Below are positions 53,778 to 62,389 of a stretch of DNA of 64,000 nucleotides, piece by piece; within the stretch, counting starts at the first letter, position 1, and every line of letters begins with the position of its first letter. Source of the stretch: Blautia caecimuris. Its GTDB lineage: Bacteria > Bacillota > Clostridia > Lachnospirales > Lachnospiraceae. Location of the stretch: positions 1-64,000 of the forward strand of contig NZ_JANJZT010000019.1 of the NCBI RefSeq assembly GCF_024622975.1, read 5' to 3'. The translations under genes were made by a program, and so were the position numbers. The notes under the pieces were generated by a model. The model saw only the letters and a list, made by a program, of their open reading frames with translations, did not search any database and was not told the origin of the DNA.

Positions 53778-55388
53778 ATGAAGAATCGTAAAAAAGTTCT
53801 CGCAGCCCTTATGGCAGGTGTGATGACACTGTCCATGGGCACAACAGTATTCGCATCAGCAGAAGACGGATACGCACTGAAGGCAACCAACACAGAAGCG
53901 AAATCCCCGGACAATGATCTGGTGATCGCAATCGAGGGAAGCGTAAGCTCCATGGACCCGGCAAATATTCCGGATACCAATGCGATCTCTGCAACCCGCG
54001 GATGCTATGAAATGTTAGTAGCTTTTGATGAAAACCAGGAAATTCAGGGACAGCTTGCAGAGTCCTATGAGGTTTCCGAGGATTCCCTCACCTATACATT
54101 CCATCTCCGTGAAGGTGTTAAGTTTACAGATGGAACAGACTTTAATGCGGCAGCAGTAAAGGCAAACTATGATCGTATCATTGATAAAGAGAACAATCTC
54201 CGTCAGAGAAGAACCTTTGTTGTAACAGGAGAGGACGGATCAGAGACATACCGTGTGGAAAGCATTGAGACTCCGGATGACTACACTGTAGTATTCAAGC
54301 TTACTGAGCCATGGGCACCGTTTATCAACCGTATGACACAGATCTGTATGATCAGCCCGGCTGCTCTTGAAGAGTACGGCAATGATATTATGAACCATCC
54401 GGTAGGAACCGGCCCGTTCATCTGCACAGAGTGGGAAGAGGGAGATCACACAACTTTCGAGCGCAATGAAGATTACTGGGGCGAAAAAGCTTCTGTAGAT
54501 ACTGTTACTATTAAAGAGGTTCCGGAGGCAGGTTCCCGTACCGCTATGCTTCAGACAGGCGAGGCTGATCTCGTTTATCCGATGCCTGCAGACCAGATCG
54601 AAGCAATCAAAGGAAACGATGATGTAAACGTACTGGCAGCAGACTCCAACATCATGAGATATGTAACTCTGAACATGAACGTTCCGGAGCTGAAAGATGA
54701 AAAAGTACGTCAGGCTATGAACTACGCTATTGATAAAGACGCATATGTTCAGCTTATGTATTCCGGATATGCAAAACCTGCAACTTCTATCGTTCCTTCT
54801 ATTATCGGAGGTTACAAGGAGCAGACTCCTTATACTTATGACCTTGAAAAAGCAAAAGAGCTTATGAAAGAAGCCGGATATGAGGATGGCTTCAAGCTTA
54901 CACTCTGGGGAGATAACTCCACTCAGGAAGTAAAAGGTATGACATTTATCAAACAGATGCTTGCTCAGATCAACATTGACGTTGAGGTTCTTCCTATGGA
55001 GCCTGCAACACTGAATGACAAGATCTATGTAGATCAGGAAGAAGCAGAAGTTAATATGTGGTATGTAAACTGGTCCGCATCTGATTTCACTATGGATGGT
55101 TCTGTTCGTTCCCTGCTTCACAGCGACATGGTACCTCCTACAAGTGCAAACACAGCATATTTCGTAAACGAAGACTTTGACAAACTGTTAGATGAAGGTC
55201 TTGCAACTGCTGATCCGGACAAACAGGCTGAGATTTATGGCGAGGCTCAGACAATCGCATGGGAAGCTGCTCCGTGGCTGTTCCTTGGAAACGATCAGAT
55301 CCTCTATGCATCCAAATCTTATCTCTCCGGCGCATATGTATCTCCGGACGGAGCATTTAACTTCACTAACGCAGTGCTTGCTCAGTAA
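53778..55388 (+). CDS. family 5 solute-binding protein of a peptide-type ABC importer
   Basis: A 536-residue extracytoplasmic protein. The signal peptide (residues 1-27, KNRKKVLAALMAGVMTLSMG then TTVFASA) ends in an AxA-type cleavage site and has no lipobox Cys, unusual for a Gram-positive binding protein. The mature protein has the family 5 landmarks SSMDPANIPDT, LAESYEVSEDSLTYTFHLREGVKFTDG and GTGPFICTEWEEGDHTTFERNEDYWG. The family binds peptides, but also nickel, opines or oligosaccharides, so the neighbouring fucosidase matters. AAAAAGGAG precedes the ATG. Confidence 0.9.
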   Translation: MKNRKKVLAALMAGVMTLSMGTTVFASAEDGYALKATNTEAKSPDNDLVIAIEGSVSSMDPANIPDTNAISATRGCYEMLVAFDENQEIQGQLAESYEVSEDSLTYTFHLREGVKFTDGTDFNAAAVKANYDRIIDKENNLRQRRTFVVTGEDGSETYRVESIETPDDYTVVFKLTEPWAPFINRMTQICMISPAALEEYGNDIMNHPVGTGPFICTEWEEGDHTTFERNEDYWGEKASVDTVTIKEVPEAGSRTAMLQTGEADLVYPMPADQIEAIKGNDDVNVLAADSNIMRYVTLNMNVPELKDEKVRQAMNYAIDKDAYVQLMYSGYAKPATSIVPSIIGGYKEQTPYTYDLEKAKELMKEAGYEDGFKLTLWGDNSTQEVKGMTFIKQMLAQINIDVEVLPMEPATLNDKIYVDQEEAEVNMWYVNWSASDFTMDGSVRSLLHSDMVPPTSANTAYFVNEDFDKLLDEGLATADPDKQAEIYGEAQTIAWEAAPWLFLGNDQILYASKSYLSGAYVSPDGAFNFTNAVLAQ

Positions 55389-55469
55389 AAGAATATTTAA
55401 AAAGTAAATATTTAACTGGGGCGACAGGCGCCGCAGAAGTATGTAACAGAACATAAAGGTTCTTAGCAG

Positions 55470-55524
55470 AAAACTGCCGTTCAACTGTCTGTGACCATTC
55501 ACAGATGTGGGGACGGCAGTTTTT
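55470..55524 (+). terminator. intra-operon hairpin terminator
   Basis: AAAACTGCCGT (55470-55480) pairs with ACGGCAGTTTT (55513-55523), closed by a further stem CTGTGA-CCAT-TCACAG and followed by T. Placed between binding protein and permease, it would give more binding protein than permease. Confidence 0.75.
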
Positions 55525-55574
55525 GTGACTATGGACAGTGATTATTTTTTATAACTCAGACTGGAGGCAAAAGA

Positions 55575-56495
55575 ATGGGCAAATATTTTTGTAAGCGTGT
55601 TGCAAGCGCAATCCCTCTCCTTCTTGTGATTTCATTTGTAATATTTATGTTTATACATATGATTCCCGGTGATCCGGCCAGAATGATCGCAGGACAGGAT
55701 GCAACTAAGGAAGACGTAGAAGTTGTAAGAGAGCAGCTGGGACTGAATGATCCTCTGCTTGTACAGTATGGAAAATATATGAAAGGTCTTTTTACCGGAG
55801 ACCTTGGCGATTCCATCAAAAACGGAAAAACTGTTGTTGAGACAATCGCTCCCAGAATGAAACCAACAATCATGCTCACAGTATCTGCAATGATCTGGGC
55901 GACTATTATCGGTATTGCGCTTGGTATCATATCAGCAGTATTTCATGGAAGAACTCTTGATTATATCGGAATGATCATTGCCATATCGGGTATATCGGTG
56001 CCAAGCTTCTGGCTGGGACTTGAGCTGATCCAGGGCTTTTCTGTTGCTCTTCAGTGGCTTCCTACCGGAGGACTGGATTCCTGGCAGAGCTACATCCTTC
56101 CGTCACTTACCATGGGCGCCGGAATCATGGCGGTTTTGGGACGATTTACCAGATCTACCATGCTGGAGACCATGCGTGAGGATTATGTTCGAACAGCCCG
56201 TGCAAAAGGCTTAAAGGAAACTCTTGTTGTTATGCGTCATGCATTTAAAAACTCTCTTATTGAGATTATTACAGTTGCCGGACTTCAGATCGGCGGTCTT
56301 CTTTCAGGTTCTGTTATGGCAGAAACCGTATTCTCTATTCCGGGACTTGGCCGTCTGCTGGTAGACTCTATTAACTTCCGAGATTACAAGGTAGTACAGG
56401 CTCTGCTTCTGTTCTTTGCAGCAGAGTATATTGTCATCAACCTGATCGTGGATGTTCTTTACGGAGTCATCAACCCGAAAATTCGTTATAATTAG
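55575..56495 (+). CDS. ABC permease, DppB type
   Basis: A 306-residue inner permease with six membrane segments. It begins MGKYFCKRVASAIPLLLVIS, carries the DPAR motif of this class (MIPGDPARMIAGQDAT, about residues 29-44), and has the EAA loop RTARAKGLKETLVVMRHAFKNS near residue 205 that docks the ATPase. TGGAGG lies upstream. The second permease gene follows 11 bases after the stop. Confidence 0.92.
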   Translation: MGKYFCKRVASAIPLLLVISFVIFMFIHMIPGDPARMIAGQDATKEDVEVVREQLGLNDPLLVQYGKYMKGLFTGDLGDSIKNGKTVVETIAPRMKPTIMLTVSAMIWATIIGIALGIISAVFHGRTLDYIGMIIAISGISVPSFWLGLELIQGFSVALQWLPTGGLDSWQSYILPSLTMGAGIMAVLGRFTRSTMLETMREDYVRTARAKGLKETLVVMRHAFKNSLIEIITVAGLQIGGLLSGSVMAETVFSIPGLGRLLVDSINFRDYKVVQALLLFFAAEYIVINLIVDVLYGVINPKIRYN

Positions 56496-56506
56496 GAGGA
56501 AAAAAG

Positions 56507-57409
56507 ATGGCACAGACAAATACAAATTTAGATCAGAACAAATTTGCTGCTGCTGAAGAGCTTCCTAAGGCGCAGAGTAAGGTAAAAGAATTTACCAAAA
56601 AGTTTATGAAGCGAAAAACAGCAGTTGTTTCTCTTGTTTTTATTCTGTTTATTGTTTTAATGGCAATTATTGCACCGCTTGTTGTTCCTTACGCACCGGA
56701 TCAGCCGGATTACACAGCCCTTCTTCAGGGACCAAGCTCTGCTCATATCTGGGGTACAGATGAGTTTGGCCAGGATGTATTCAGCCGTCTGATGGTAGGT
56801 TCCAGACTGTCCCTTTCCTGCGCTCTGATCGCTACAGTTATCGGAACAGCCGGCGGCGTTATTCTGGGACTGATCGCTGGTTTCTACGGTGGTTTTGTTG
56901 ATTCCCTGATCATGAGATGCTGTGATGTGCTTTTTGCATTTCCGGACATCCTTCTTGCAATCGCAGTTGTTGCTATTATCGGACCAGGTATGGTAAACGT
57001 TATGATCGCTGTTGCGGTGTTTACGGTTCCATCCTTTGCCCGTATCATACGAAGCGCAACAATTTCCGTAAAGCAGTCTCTTTATGTTGAGGTTGCCCGT
57101 TCACTGGGATGTAAGAACAGCAGAATTCTGTTTGTCCATGTATTCCCTGGAACTATTCAGTCTATGATCGTAAACTTTACCATGCGTATCGGTACAGCAA
57201 TCCTTGCTGCATCATCCCTGAGTTTCCTGGGATTCGGAGCAAATGTTACAGAGCCTGACTGGGGCGCAATGCTTTCACTTGGACGTAACTATCTGAACAC
57301 AGCTCCGCATATGGTACTGTTTCCTGGTATCCTGATCTTCCTTACTGTTCTTGCATTCAACCTGCTTGGAGACGGTCTCAGGGATACTCTGGATCCGAAG
57401 ATGAACTAG
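56507..57409 (+). CDS. ABC permease, DppC type
   Basis: A 300-residue permease. A cytoplasmic lead of about 35 residues (QSKVKEFTKKFMKRKTA) precedes the first membrane segment (VVSLVFILFIVLMAIIAPL). HIWGTDEFGQDVFSRLMVGSR is the class signature, and VARSLGCKNSRILFVHVFPG the EAA loop. It pairs with the upstream permease to form the channel. GGAGGAAAAAAG precedes the ATG, and the ATPase gene follows at 11 bases. Confidence 0.92.
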   Translation: MAQTNTNLDQNKFAAAEELPKAQSKVKEFTKKFMKRKTAVVSLVFILFIVLMAIIAPLVVPYAPDQPDYTALLQGPSSAHIWGTDEFGQDVFSRLMVGSRLSLSCALIATVIGTAGGVILGLIAGFYGGFVDSLIMRCCDVLFAFPDILLAIAVVAIIGPGMVNVMIAVAVFTVPSFARIIRSATISVKQSLYVEVARSLGCKNSRILFVHVFPGTIQSMIVNFTMRIGTAILAASSLSFLGFGANVTEPDWGAMLSLGRNYLNTAPHMVLFPGILIFLTVLAFNLLGDGLRDTLDPKMN

Positions 57410-57420
57410 GAGGAAAAACC

Positions 57421-58404
57421 ATGGCAGAAAAATTATTGGAAGTAAAAAATCTCCGCACAGAATTTAAGCGGGACAAAACATGGGTAACAGCCGTAAATAA
57501 TGTTTCTTTTTCTATTGAAAGAGGAGAAATCCTTGGTCTGGTAGGAGAATCCGGCTGCGGTAAATCAGTAACCTCCCTGTCAGTTATGCGTCTTCTTGCA
57601 AGAAACAGTAAGATTTCCAACGGTGAGGTTATTCTGAACGGAACAGACCTTCTGAAAGAAGATAAAAAGGGTATGAGAAATATCCGCGGAAGAGAAGTTG
57701 CAATGATCTTCCAGGAGCCGATGAACTCTCTGAACCCATGTATGAAAATAGAGAAGCAGCTTACAGAGGCAATTCTGCTTCATAATGATTTTACAAAAGA
57801 ACAGGCTCATCAGAGAGCATATGATGTACTGAAATCCGTAGGTATTCCTGAGCCGGATATGACTCTGAAGAGCTATCCCCATCAGCTTTCCGGCGGTATG
57901 TGCCAGCGTGTAATGATCGCAATGGCCATGTCCTGTGAGCCGGAGCTGCTGATCGCAGACGAGCCCACAACTGCTCTTGACGTTACCATTCAGGCGCAGA
58001 TCCTTGAGCTTATGGAAGAAATCCGTGAAAAGAAAAATACAGGAATCCTGATGATCACACATGACCTTGGTGTTGTAGCCGAAATGTGCAGCCGCGTAGT
58101 TGTTATGTATGCAGGACGTATTGTAGAGGAAGCTCCTGTAAAAGAACTGTTCTCTGCACCAAAACATCCGTATACACAGGGGCTGATCGCTTCTGTGCCG
58201 AAGCTGGGAAGCGGAGTGGAATCACTTCCGTCTATTCCGGGAAGCGTACCGGATCTTTCCGTAATGCCAAAGGGCTGCAAATTTGCACCGAGATGTAAGT
58301 ACGCAACAGATATCTGCAGAGAAAAAGAACCGGAGCTTATGACAGTGGAAGGTATTCATAAATGCAGATGCCACCATATGAATGATCTTGGAAAGGAGGC
58401 GTAA
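57421..58404 (+). CDS. ABC importer ATPase, DppD type
   Basis: A 327-residue ATPase. Walker [10 protein letters not shown] is at residues about 42-50, the Q-loop is in [10 protein letters not shown], the signature is [15 protein letters not shown], and Walker B is [13 protein letters not shown]. The C-terminal oligopeptide-transporter domain has the four-Cys cluster [15 protein letters not shown] and KCRCH, which in relatives holds an iron-sulfur cluster. AGGAGG lies 8 bases upstream of the ATG. Confidence 0.93.
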   Translation: MAEKLLEVKNLRTEFKRDKTWVTAVNNVSFSIERGEILGLVGESGCGKSVTSLSVMRLLARNSKISNGEVILNGTDLLKEDKKGMRNIRGREVAMIFQEPMNSLNPCMKIEKQLTEAILLHNDFTKEQAHQRAYDVLKSVGIPEPDMTLKSYPHQLSGGMCQRVMIAMAMSCEPELLIADEPTTALDVTIQAQILELMEEIREKKNTGILMITHDLGVVAEMCSRVVVMYAGRIVEEAPVKELFSAPKHPYTQGLIASVPKLGSGVESLPSIPGSVPDLSVMPKGCKFAPRCKYATDICREKEPELMTVEGIHKCRCHHMNDLGKEA

Positions 58405-58410
58405 TTGATC

Positions 58411-59394
58411 ATGAGCGAAGCATTAGTATCTGTAAAAAACATATCAAAAACATTTTCTGCTAATAAGGGGATGTTTGGAAAGAAAAAATTCGTTCACGCA
58501 GTAAACGACGTTTCCTTTGACATTATGCCGGGAGAGACTTTTTCTCTGGTAGGAGAGTCCGGCTGCGGTAAATCTACAACAGGTAAACTGATCGATCATC
58601 TGATCACACCGGATACAGGTGAGATCTGGTTTGAAGGAAAAGATATTTCAAAAATCTCTGACAATGAGATGCGCCCTTTAAGATCTGACATTCAGATGGT
58701 ATTCCAGGATCCCTACGGTTCTCTGAATCCGCGAATGAAGGTTCAGGATTTGATCGGAGAGCCTCTTCTGATCCATACCAATATGACAGCAGGCGAGAGA
58801 CTGAAAAAGGTTCATGAGCTTCTTGGGGTTGTAGGCTTAAGCCCATCTCACGGAGAGCGTTATCCTCATGAATTTTCCGGCGGACAGCGTCAGCGTATCG
58901 GTATTGCCAGAGCGCTTACTGTGCAGCCGAAACTGATCATTGCCGATGAGCCGGTATCTGCTCTTGACGTTTCCATCCAGGCGCAGGTGCTGAACCTCCT
59001 TCAGAACCTTCAGAAGGAATATAACCTTACATATCTGTTTATTTCTCACGACCTCAGCGTTGTGGAGATGATTTCAGACAGAATCGGCGTTATGTATCTT
59101 GGAACAATCGTTGAGACAGCGCCGAAAAAAGAGCTTTACGCAAATCCGAGACATCCATATACAAGAGCGCTTCTTTCAGCAGTTCCGATCCCGGATCCTG
59201 ACAAGAAGTCCAAACGTATTATTCTGCAGGGGGATCTTCCAAGTCCAAGTAATCCGCCAAGCGGATGTCTGTTCCATACACGCTGCCCGCACTGTACGGA
59301 AAAATGTAAAACAGAGCGTCCTACTCCGGTAGAGGTAGCACCGGGACATATTGTAAAATGTCATTATCCGGATCTGCAAGAAACAACAAAATAA
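58411..59394 (+). CDS. ABC importer ATPase, DppF type
   Basis: A 327-residue ATPase, partner of the preceding one. Walker [10 protein letters not shown] is near residues 51-59, the Q-loop is in [14 protein letters not shown], the signature is [15 protein letters not shown], and Walker B is [13 protein letters not shown]. The C-terminal part has [15 protein letters not shown]. The start is taken as ATG 58411, 11 bases after AAAGGAGG; TTG 58405, right behind the stop of the previous gene, is the alternative. Confidence 0.93.
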   Translation: MSEALVSVKNISKTFSANKGMFGKKKFVHAVNDVSFDIMPGETFSLVGESGCGKSTTGKLIDHLITPDTGEIWFEGKDISKISDNEMRPLRSDIQMVFQDPYGSLNPRMKVQDLIGEPLLIHTNMTAGERLKKVHELLGVVGLSPSHGERYPHEFSGGQRQRIGIARALTVQPKLIIADEPVSALDVSIQAQVLNLLQNLQKEYNLTYLFISHDLSVVEMISDRIGVMYLGTIVETAPKKELYANPRHPYTRALLSAVPIPDPDKKSKRIILQGDLPSPSNPPSGCLFHTRCPHCTEKCKTERPTPVEVAPGHIVKCHYPDLQETTK

Positions 59395-59415
59395 AACCTG
59401 CACAGGAGGAAGGTC

Positions 59416-60726
59416 ATGTACACATTTAACAGAGAAGAGTATAACAAGAGAATGGAATGGTACCTGGATGCGAGATTCGGTATGTTTATCCACTGGGGAC
59501 TTTATTCTATTCCGGCAAGAGGAGAATGGGTAAGAAGTGAAGAGGAAATTCCGAAAGAAGACTATATGAAGTATTTTGAGGAATTTGATCCTGTTGATTA
59601 CGATCCGAGAGCATGGGCACGGGCTGCAAAAGAAGCAGGTATGAAATATGTGGTACTTACAGCAAAGCATCATGACGGATTCTGCCTTTATGACAGCCAG
59701 TACACAGATTTCAAATCCACAAACACAAAATGCGGACGAGACCTGATCAAAGAATATGTGGAGGCTGTTCGCGCAGAAGGTCTGAAGGTAGGAATTTACT
59801 TTACGATTATTGACTGGTATCATGACGATTATCCTCATTACGGAGACAGACAGCATCCCATGAGAAATAATCCGGCATACAAAAACGACGGACGTAACTT
59901 TGACAATTATCTGACCTATATGCATAACCAGATCCGTGAAATCTGCACCAACTATGGAAAAATTGATATTCTGTGGTTTGACTTTTCCTATGATGATCTC
60001 AGAGGAGAGGCATGGAGAGCAACAGAGCTTATGGATATGGTAAGAAGTCTTCAGCCGGAAGTGATCATCGACAACCGTCTGGAGTGCAGCGGCGAGGGTT
60101 ACGGTTCTCTGGCAGCATGTAAGCCTACCCCGTACCACGGCGATTTTGTAAGCCCTGAACAGATGATTCCGCCAAATGGAATTCAGGACGTGGAGGGCAA
60201 TGATATTGCCTGGGAAGCCTGTGTGACTATGAACAATCACTGGGGCTATTGTGCTACCGATCATTTTTATAAACCGGCTCCGATGCTGATCAAGAAGCTG
60301 GTAGAATGTGTTTCCAAAGGCGGAAATCTCATTCTTAACGTAGGTCCTGATGTGAAGGGCAATATTCCTGAGGAATCCATGAAGATCCTTCAGGAGATCG
60401 GTAAATGGATGAAGAAAAACGGAGAGAGTATTTACGGCTGCGGAAAGAGCCAGATTGCAAAACCGGATTACGGACGTGTTACAGCTAAGGGCAATCACGT
60501 TTATTTCCATCTTTTTGAAAATACTATCGGACCGGTTCCGCTTCTGGGAGTGCCGAAAGACCGTCTGAAGGGAATCCGTTATCTTGCAACAGGCGCTGAG
60601 GTGCCTGTATCAACAAGCTGGGTACATAGCGACTATCCGGATATTGTATTTGCAGATCTGGGTCTGGATCCTGTTCTGCCGGATCAGACAGATACAGTTC
60701 TTGACGTAATATTGACAGAAGAGTAA
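59416..60726 (+). CDS. alpha-L-fucosidase, GH29
   Basis: A 436-residue glycoside hydrolase family 29 enzyme that removes alpha-linked L-fucose with retention. It starts MYTFNREEYNKRMEWYLDAR; FGMFIHWGLYS (residues 21-31) and KHHDGFCLYDS (84-94) line the active site, and Asp189 in ILWFDFSYDD is the expected nucleophile. No signal peptide is present, so it acts inside the cell on imported substrate. It lies 21 bases after the importer ATPase with ACAGGAGG upstream, strongly suggesting one operon. Confidence 0.92.
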   Translation: MYTFNREEYNKRMEWYLDARFGMFIHWGLYSIPARGEWVRSEEEIPKEDYMKYFEEFDPVDYDPRAWARAAKEAGMKYVVLTAKHHDGFCLYDSQYTDFKSTNTKCGRDLIKEYVEAVRAEGLKVGIYFTIIDWYHDDYPHYGDRQHPMRNNPAYKNDGRNFDNYLTYMHNQIREICTNYGKIDILWFDFSYDDLRGEAWRATELMDMVRSLQPEVIIDNRLECSGEGYGSLAACKPTPYHGDFVSPEQMIPPNGIQDVEGNDIAWEACVTMNNHWGYCATDHFYKPAPMLIKKLVECVSKGGNLILNVGPDVKGNIPEESMKILQEIGKWMKKNGESIYGCGKSQIAKPDYGRVTAKGNHVYFHLFENTIGPVPLLGVPKDRLKGIRYLATGAEVPVSTSWVHSDYPDIVFADLGLDPVLPDQTDTVLDVILTEE

Positions 60727-60762
60727 CAGCATAAAAACCTCTTAACGGAAAGGAGGTATTTC

Positions 60763-61524
60763 ATGTTTACAGAAGAAAGACAGGCGGCTATTATACGATG
60801 TCTTCAGGAAAAGGGTAAGGTAAAGGTAAAGTCCCTCAGTGAAAAATTTCATGTATCAGAGGACTGTATCCGAAAAGACCTGAAGACCCTGGAAAATTCC
60901 GGAAAACTGAAAAGAACCTATGGAGGGGCGATCATGTCTCAGGATTACCCCCTCCAGAGAGACGTTATTGACAGACGAAATTATCATCTGGACAAAAAGA
61001 AGATTATAGCAGAAAAGGCTTTTGGACTTATCAAAAGCAACGAGACCGTTTTTCTGGATATTTCCACAACCAATATTGAGCTTGCCAAACTTCTTGCTGC
61101 CTCCAGGATAAAGGTTGTTGTTGTAAGCAATATGATTGATATTCTGCAGATTCTTGTGCAGAATCCCATGATAACTGTCATTGGTACAGGAGGAACCATG
61201 TATCAGGGGGTAAACGGTTTTATGGGAGCGGCAACCATAGAGGTATTGAAGCAGTACAGCTTTGACAGAGCCTTTCTGGGAAGCTGCGGTGTGGATATGG
61301 TTGACTGTACGGTCACTACTCTGGGAGTGGAGGACGGGCTGACCAAAAAAGCTGTGATCAACAGCAGCAGACATAAGTACGTTGTAATGGAAAAAGAAAA
61401 ATTTTATTTTAATGATTCATATAAATTTGCGCATTTTGACGATATAAACGGAATCGTAACAGACGAGTATCCGGACAGTACGATCGTGAGGACGCTGGAG
61501 GCATCCGGGGTCAGGCTGGTATAA
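60763..61524 (+). CDS. DeoR/GlpR-family transcriptional regulator
   Basis: A 253-residue repressor-type protein. The N-terminal HTH reads ERQAAIIRCLQEKGKVKVKSL then SEKFHVSEDCIRKDLKTLE and the LKRTYGGAI turn (residues about 5-57). The C-terminal DeoR sugar-phosphate sensing domain carries FLDISTTNIELAKLL and VIGTGGTMYQGVNGF. Family members respond to a sugar phosphate, which could be a product of fucose breakdown, though no fucose catabolic genes are visible. AAAGGAGG precedes the ATG. Confidence 0.9.
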   Translation: MFTEERQAAIIRCLQEKGKVKVKSLSEKFHVSEDCIRKDLKTLENSGKLKRTYGGAIMSQDYPLQRDVIDRRNYHLDKKKIIAEKAFGLIKSNETVFLDISTTNIELAKLLAASRIKVVVVSNMIDILQILVQNPMITVIGTGGTMYQGVNGFMGAATIEVLKQYSFDRAFLGSCGVDMVDCTVTTLGVEDGLTKKAVINSSRHKYVVMEKEKFYFNDSYKFAHFDDINGIVTDEYPDSTIVRTLEASGVRLV

Positions 61525-61585
61525 ATGCTGCAAAATAAAGAATCTTTATCTGGATGCCTGCAAAAACGGGCAATAAGGAGGATAT

Positions 61586-62344
61586 ATGGCTGATTTTATT
61601 TTAGAAGCATGTGTGGATTCAGTGGAGTCTGCACTGGCAGCAGCAAAAGGCGGCGCAGACCGGCTGGAGCTGTGCGGCAGTCTGGTCATCGGAGGAACAA
61701 CTCCTAATCCGTGGCTGTTTCAGGAAATCCGGAAGCATACAGATATCAGGATCCATGCTCTGATCCGTCCGAGATTTGGTGATTTCTGCTACACAGATGA
61801 AGAATTTATCCTGATCCGCGAGGCGGTGAAAGAATTTCGCAGACTTGGAGCAGAAGGCGTTGTTATTGGAATCCTGAAGCCTGATGGAACTCTGAATATG
61901 GAACAGATGAAGCGTCTGATGGAAGATGCAGAGGGAATGTCTGTCACTCTTCACAGAGCGTTTGATGTGTGCGCAGATCCTTATGAAACAATGGAACAGG
62001 CAATTTCCCTTGGAATTGATACAATTCTTACATCAGGACAGAAAAATATCTGTACTGCCGGAGCAGACCTTCTTAAAGATCTTGTAGAAAAGAGCGCCGG
62101 AAGAATCACGATCCAGGTTGGAAGCGGAGTGAATGCAGATGTGATCCGTGAGCTTCAGCCAAAAACAGGAGCCACAGCGTTCCATATGTCCGGCAAGGTT
62201 ACTATGGACAGTGAAATGGAATACCGCAGAGAAGGAGTGAATATGGGGCTTCCGTCTCTCAGCGAGTATGAGATCTGGAGAACTGATGAAGAGGCTGTAC
62301 GCAGAGCAAGACAGGTGCTTGACGGATTCTGCGGCAGAAATTGA
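61586..62344 (+). CDS. cutC: CutC family TIM-barrel protein
   Basis: A 252-residue barrel protein. It opens with ILEACVDSVESALAAAKGGADRLELC (the family start, residues about 5-30); IHALIRPRFGDFCY and VTLHRAFDVC carry the conserved Arg and His, and ITIQVGSGVN follows. CutC has been described as a copper homeostasis protein, but that role is disputed, and it often lies in sugar-hydrolase operons, as here. AAGGAGG precedes the ATG. Confidence 0.9.
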   Translation: MADFILEACVDSVESALAAAKGGADRLELCGSLVIGGTTPNPWLFQEIRKHTDIRIHALIRPRFGDFCYTDEEFILIREAVKEFRRLGAEGVVIGILKPDGTLNMEQMKRLMEDAEGMSVTLHRAFDVCADPYETMEQAISLGIDTILTSGQKNICTAGADLLKDLVEKSAGRITIQVGSGVNADVIRELQPKTGATAFHMSGKVTMDSEMEYRREGVNMGLPSLSEYEIWRTDEEAVRRARQVLDGFCGRN

Positions 62345-62389
62345 AATATACCTGTATGTCTGTGAGATACCGGACAGGAAAGGGACAAT

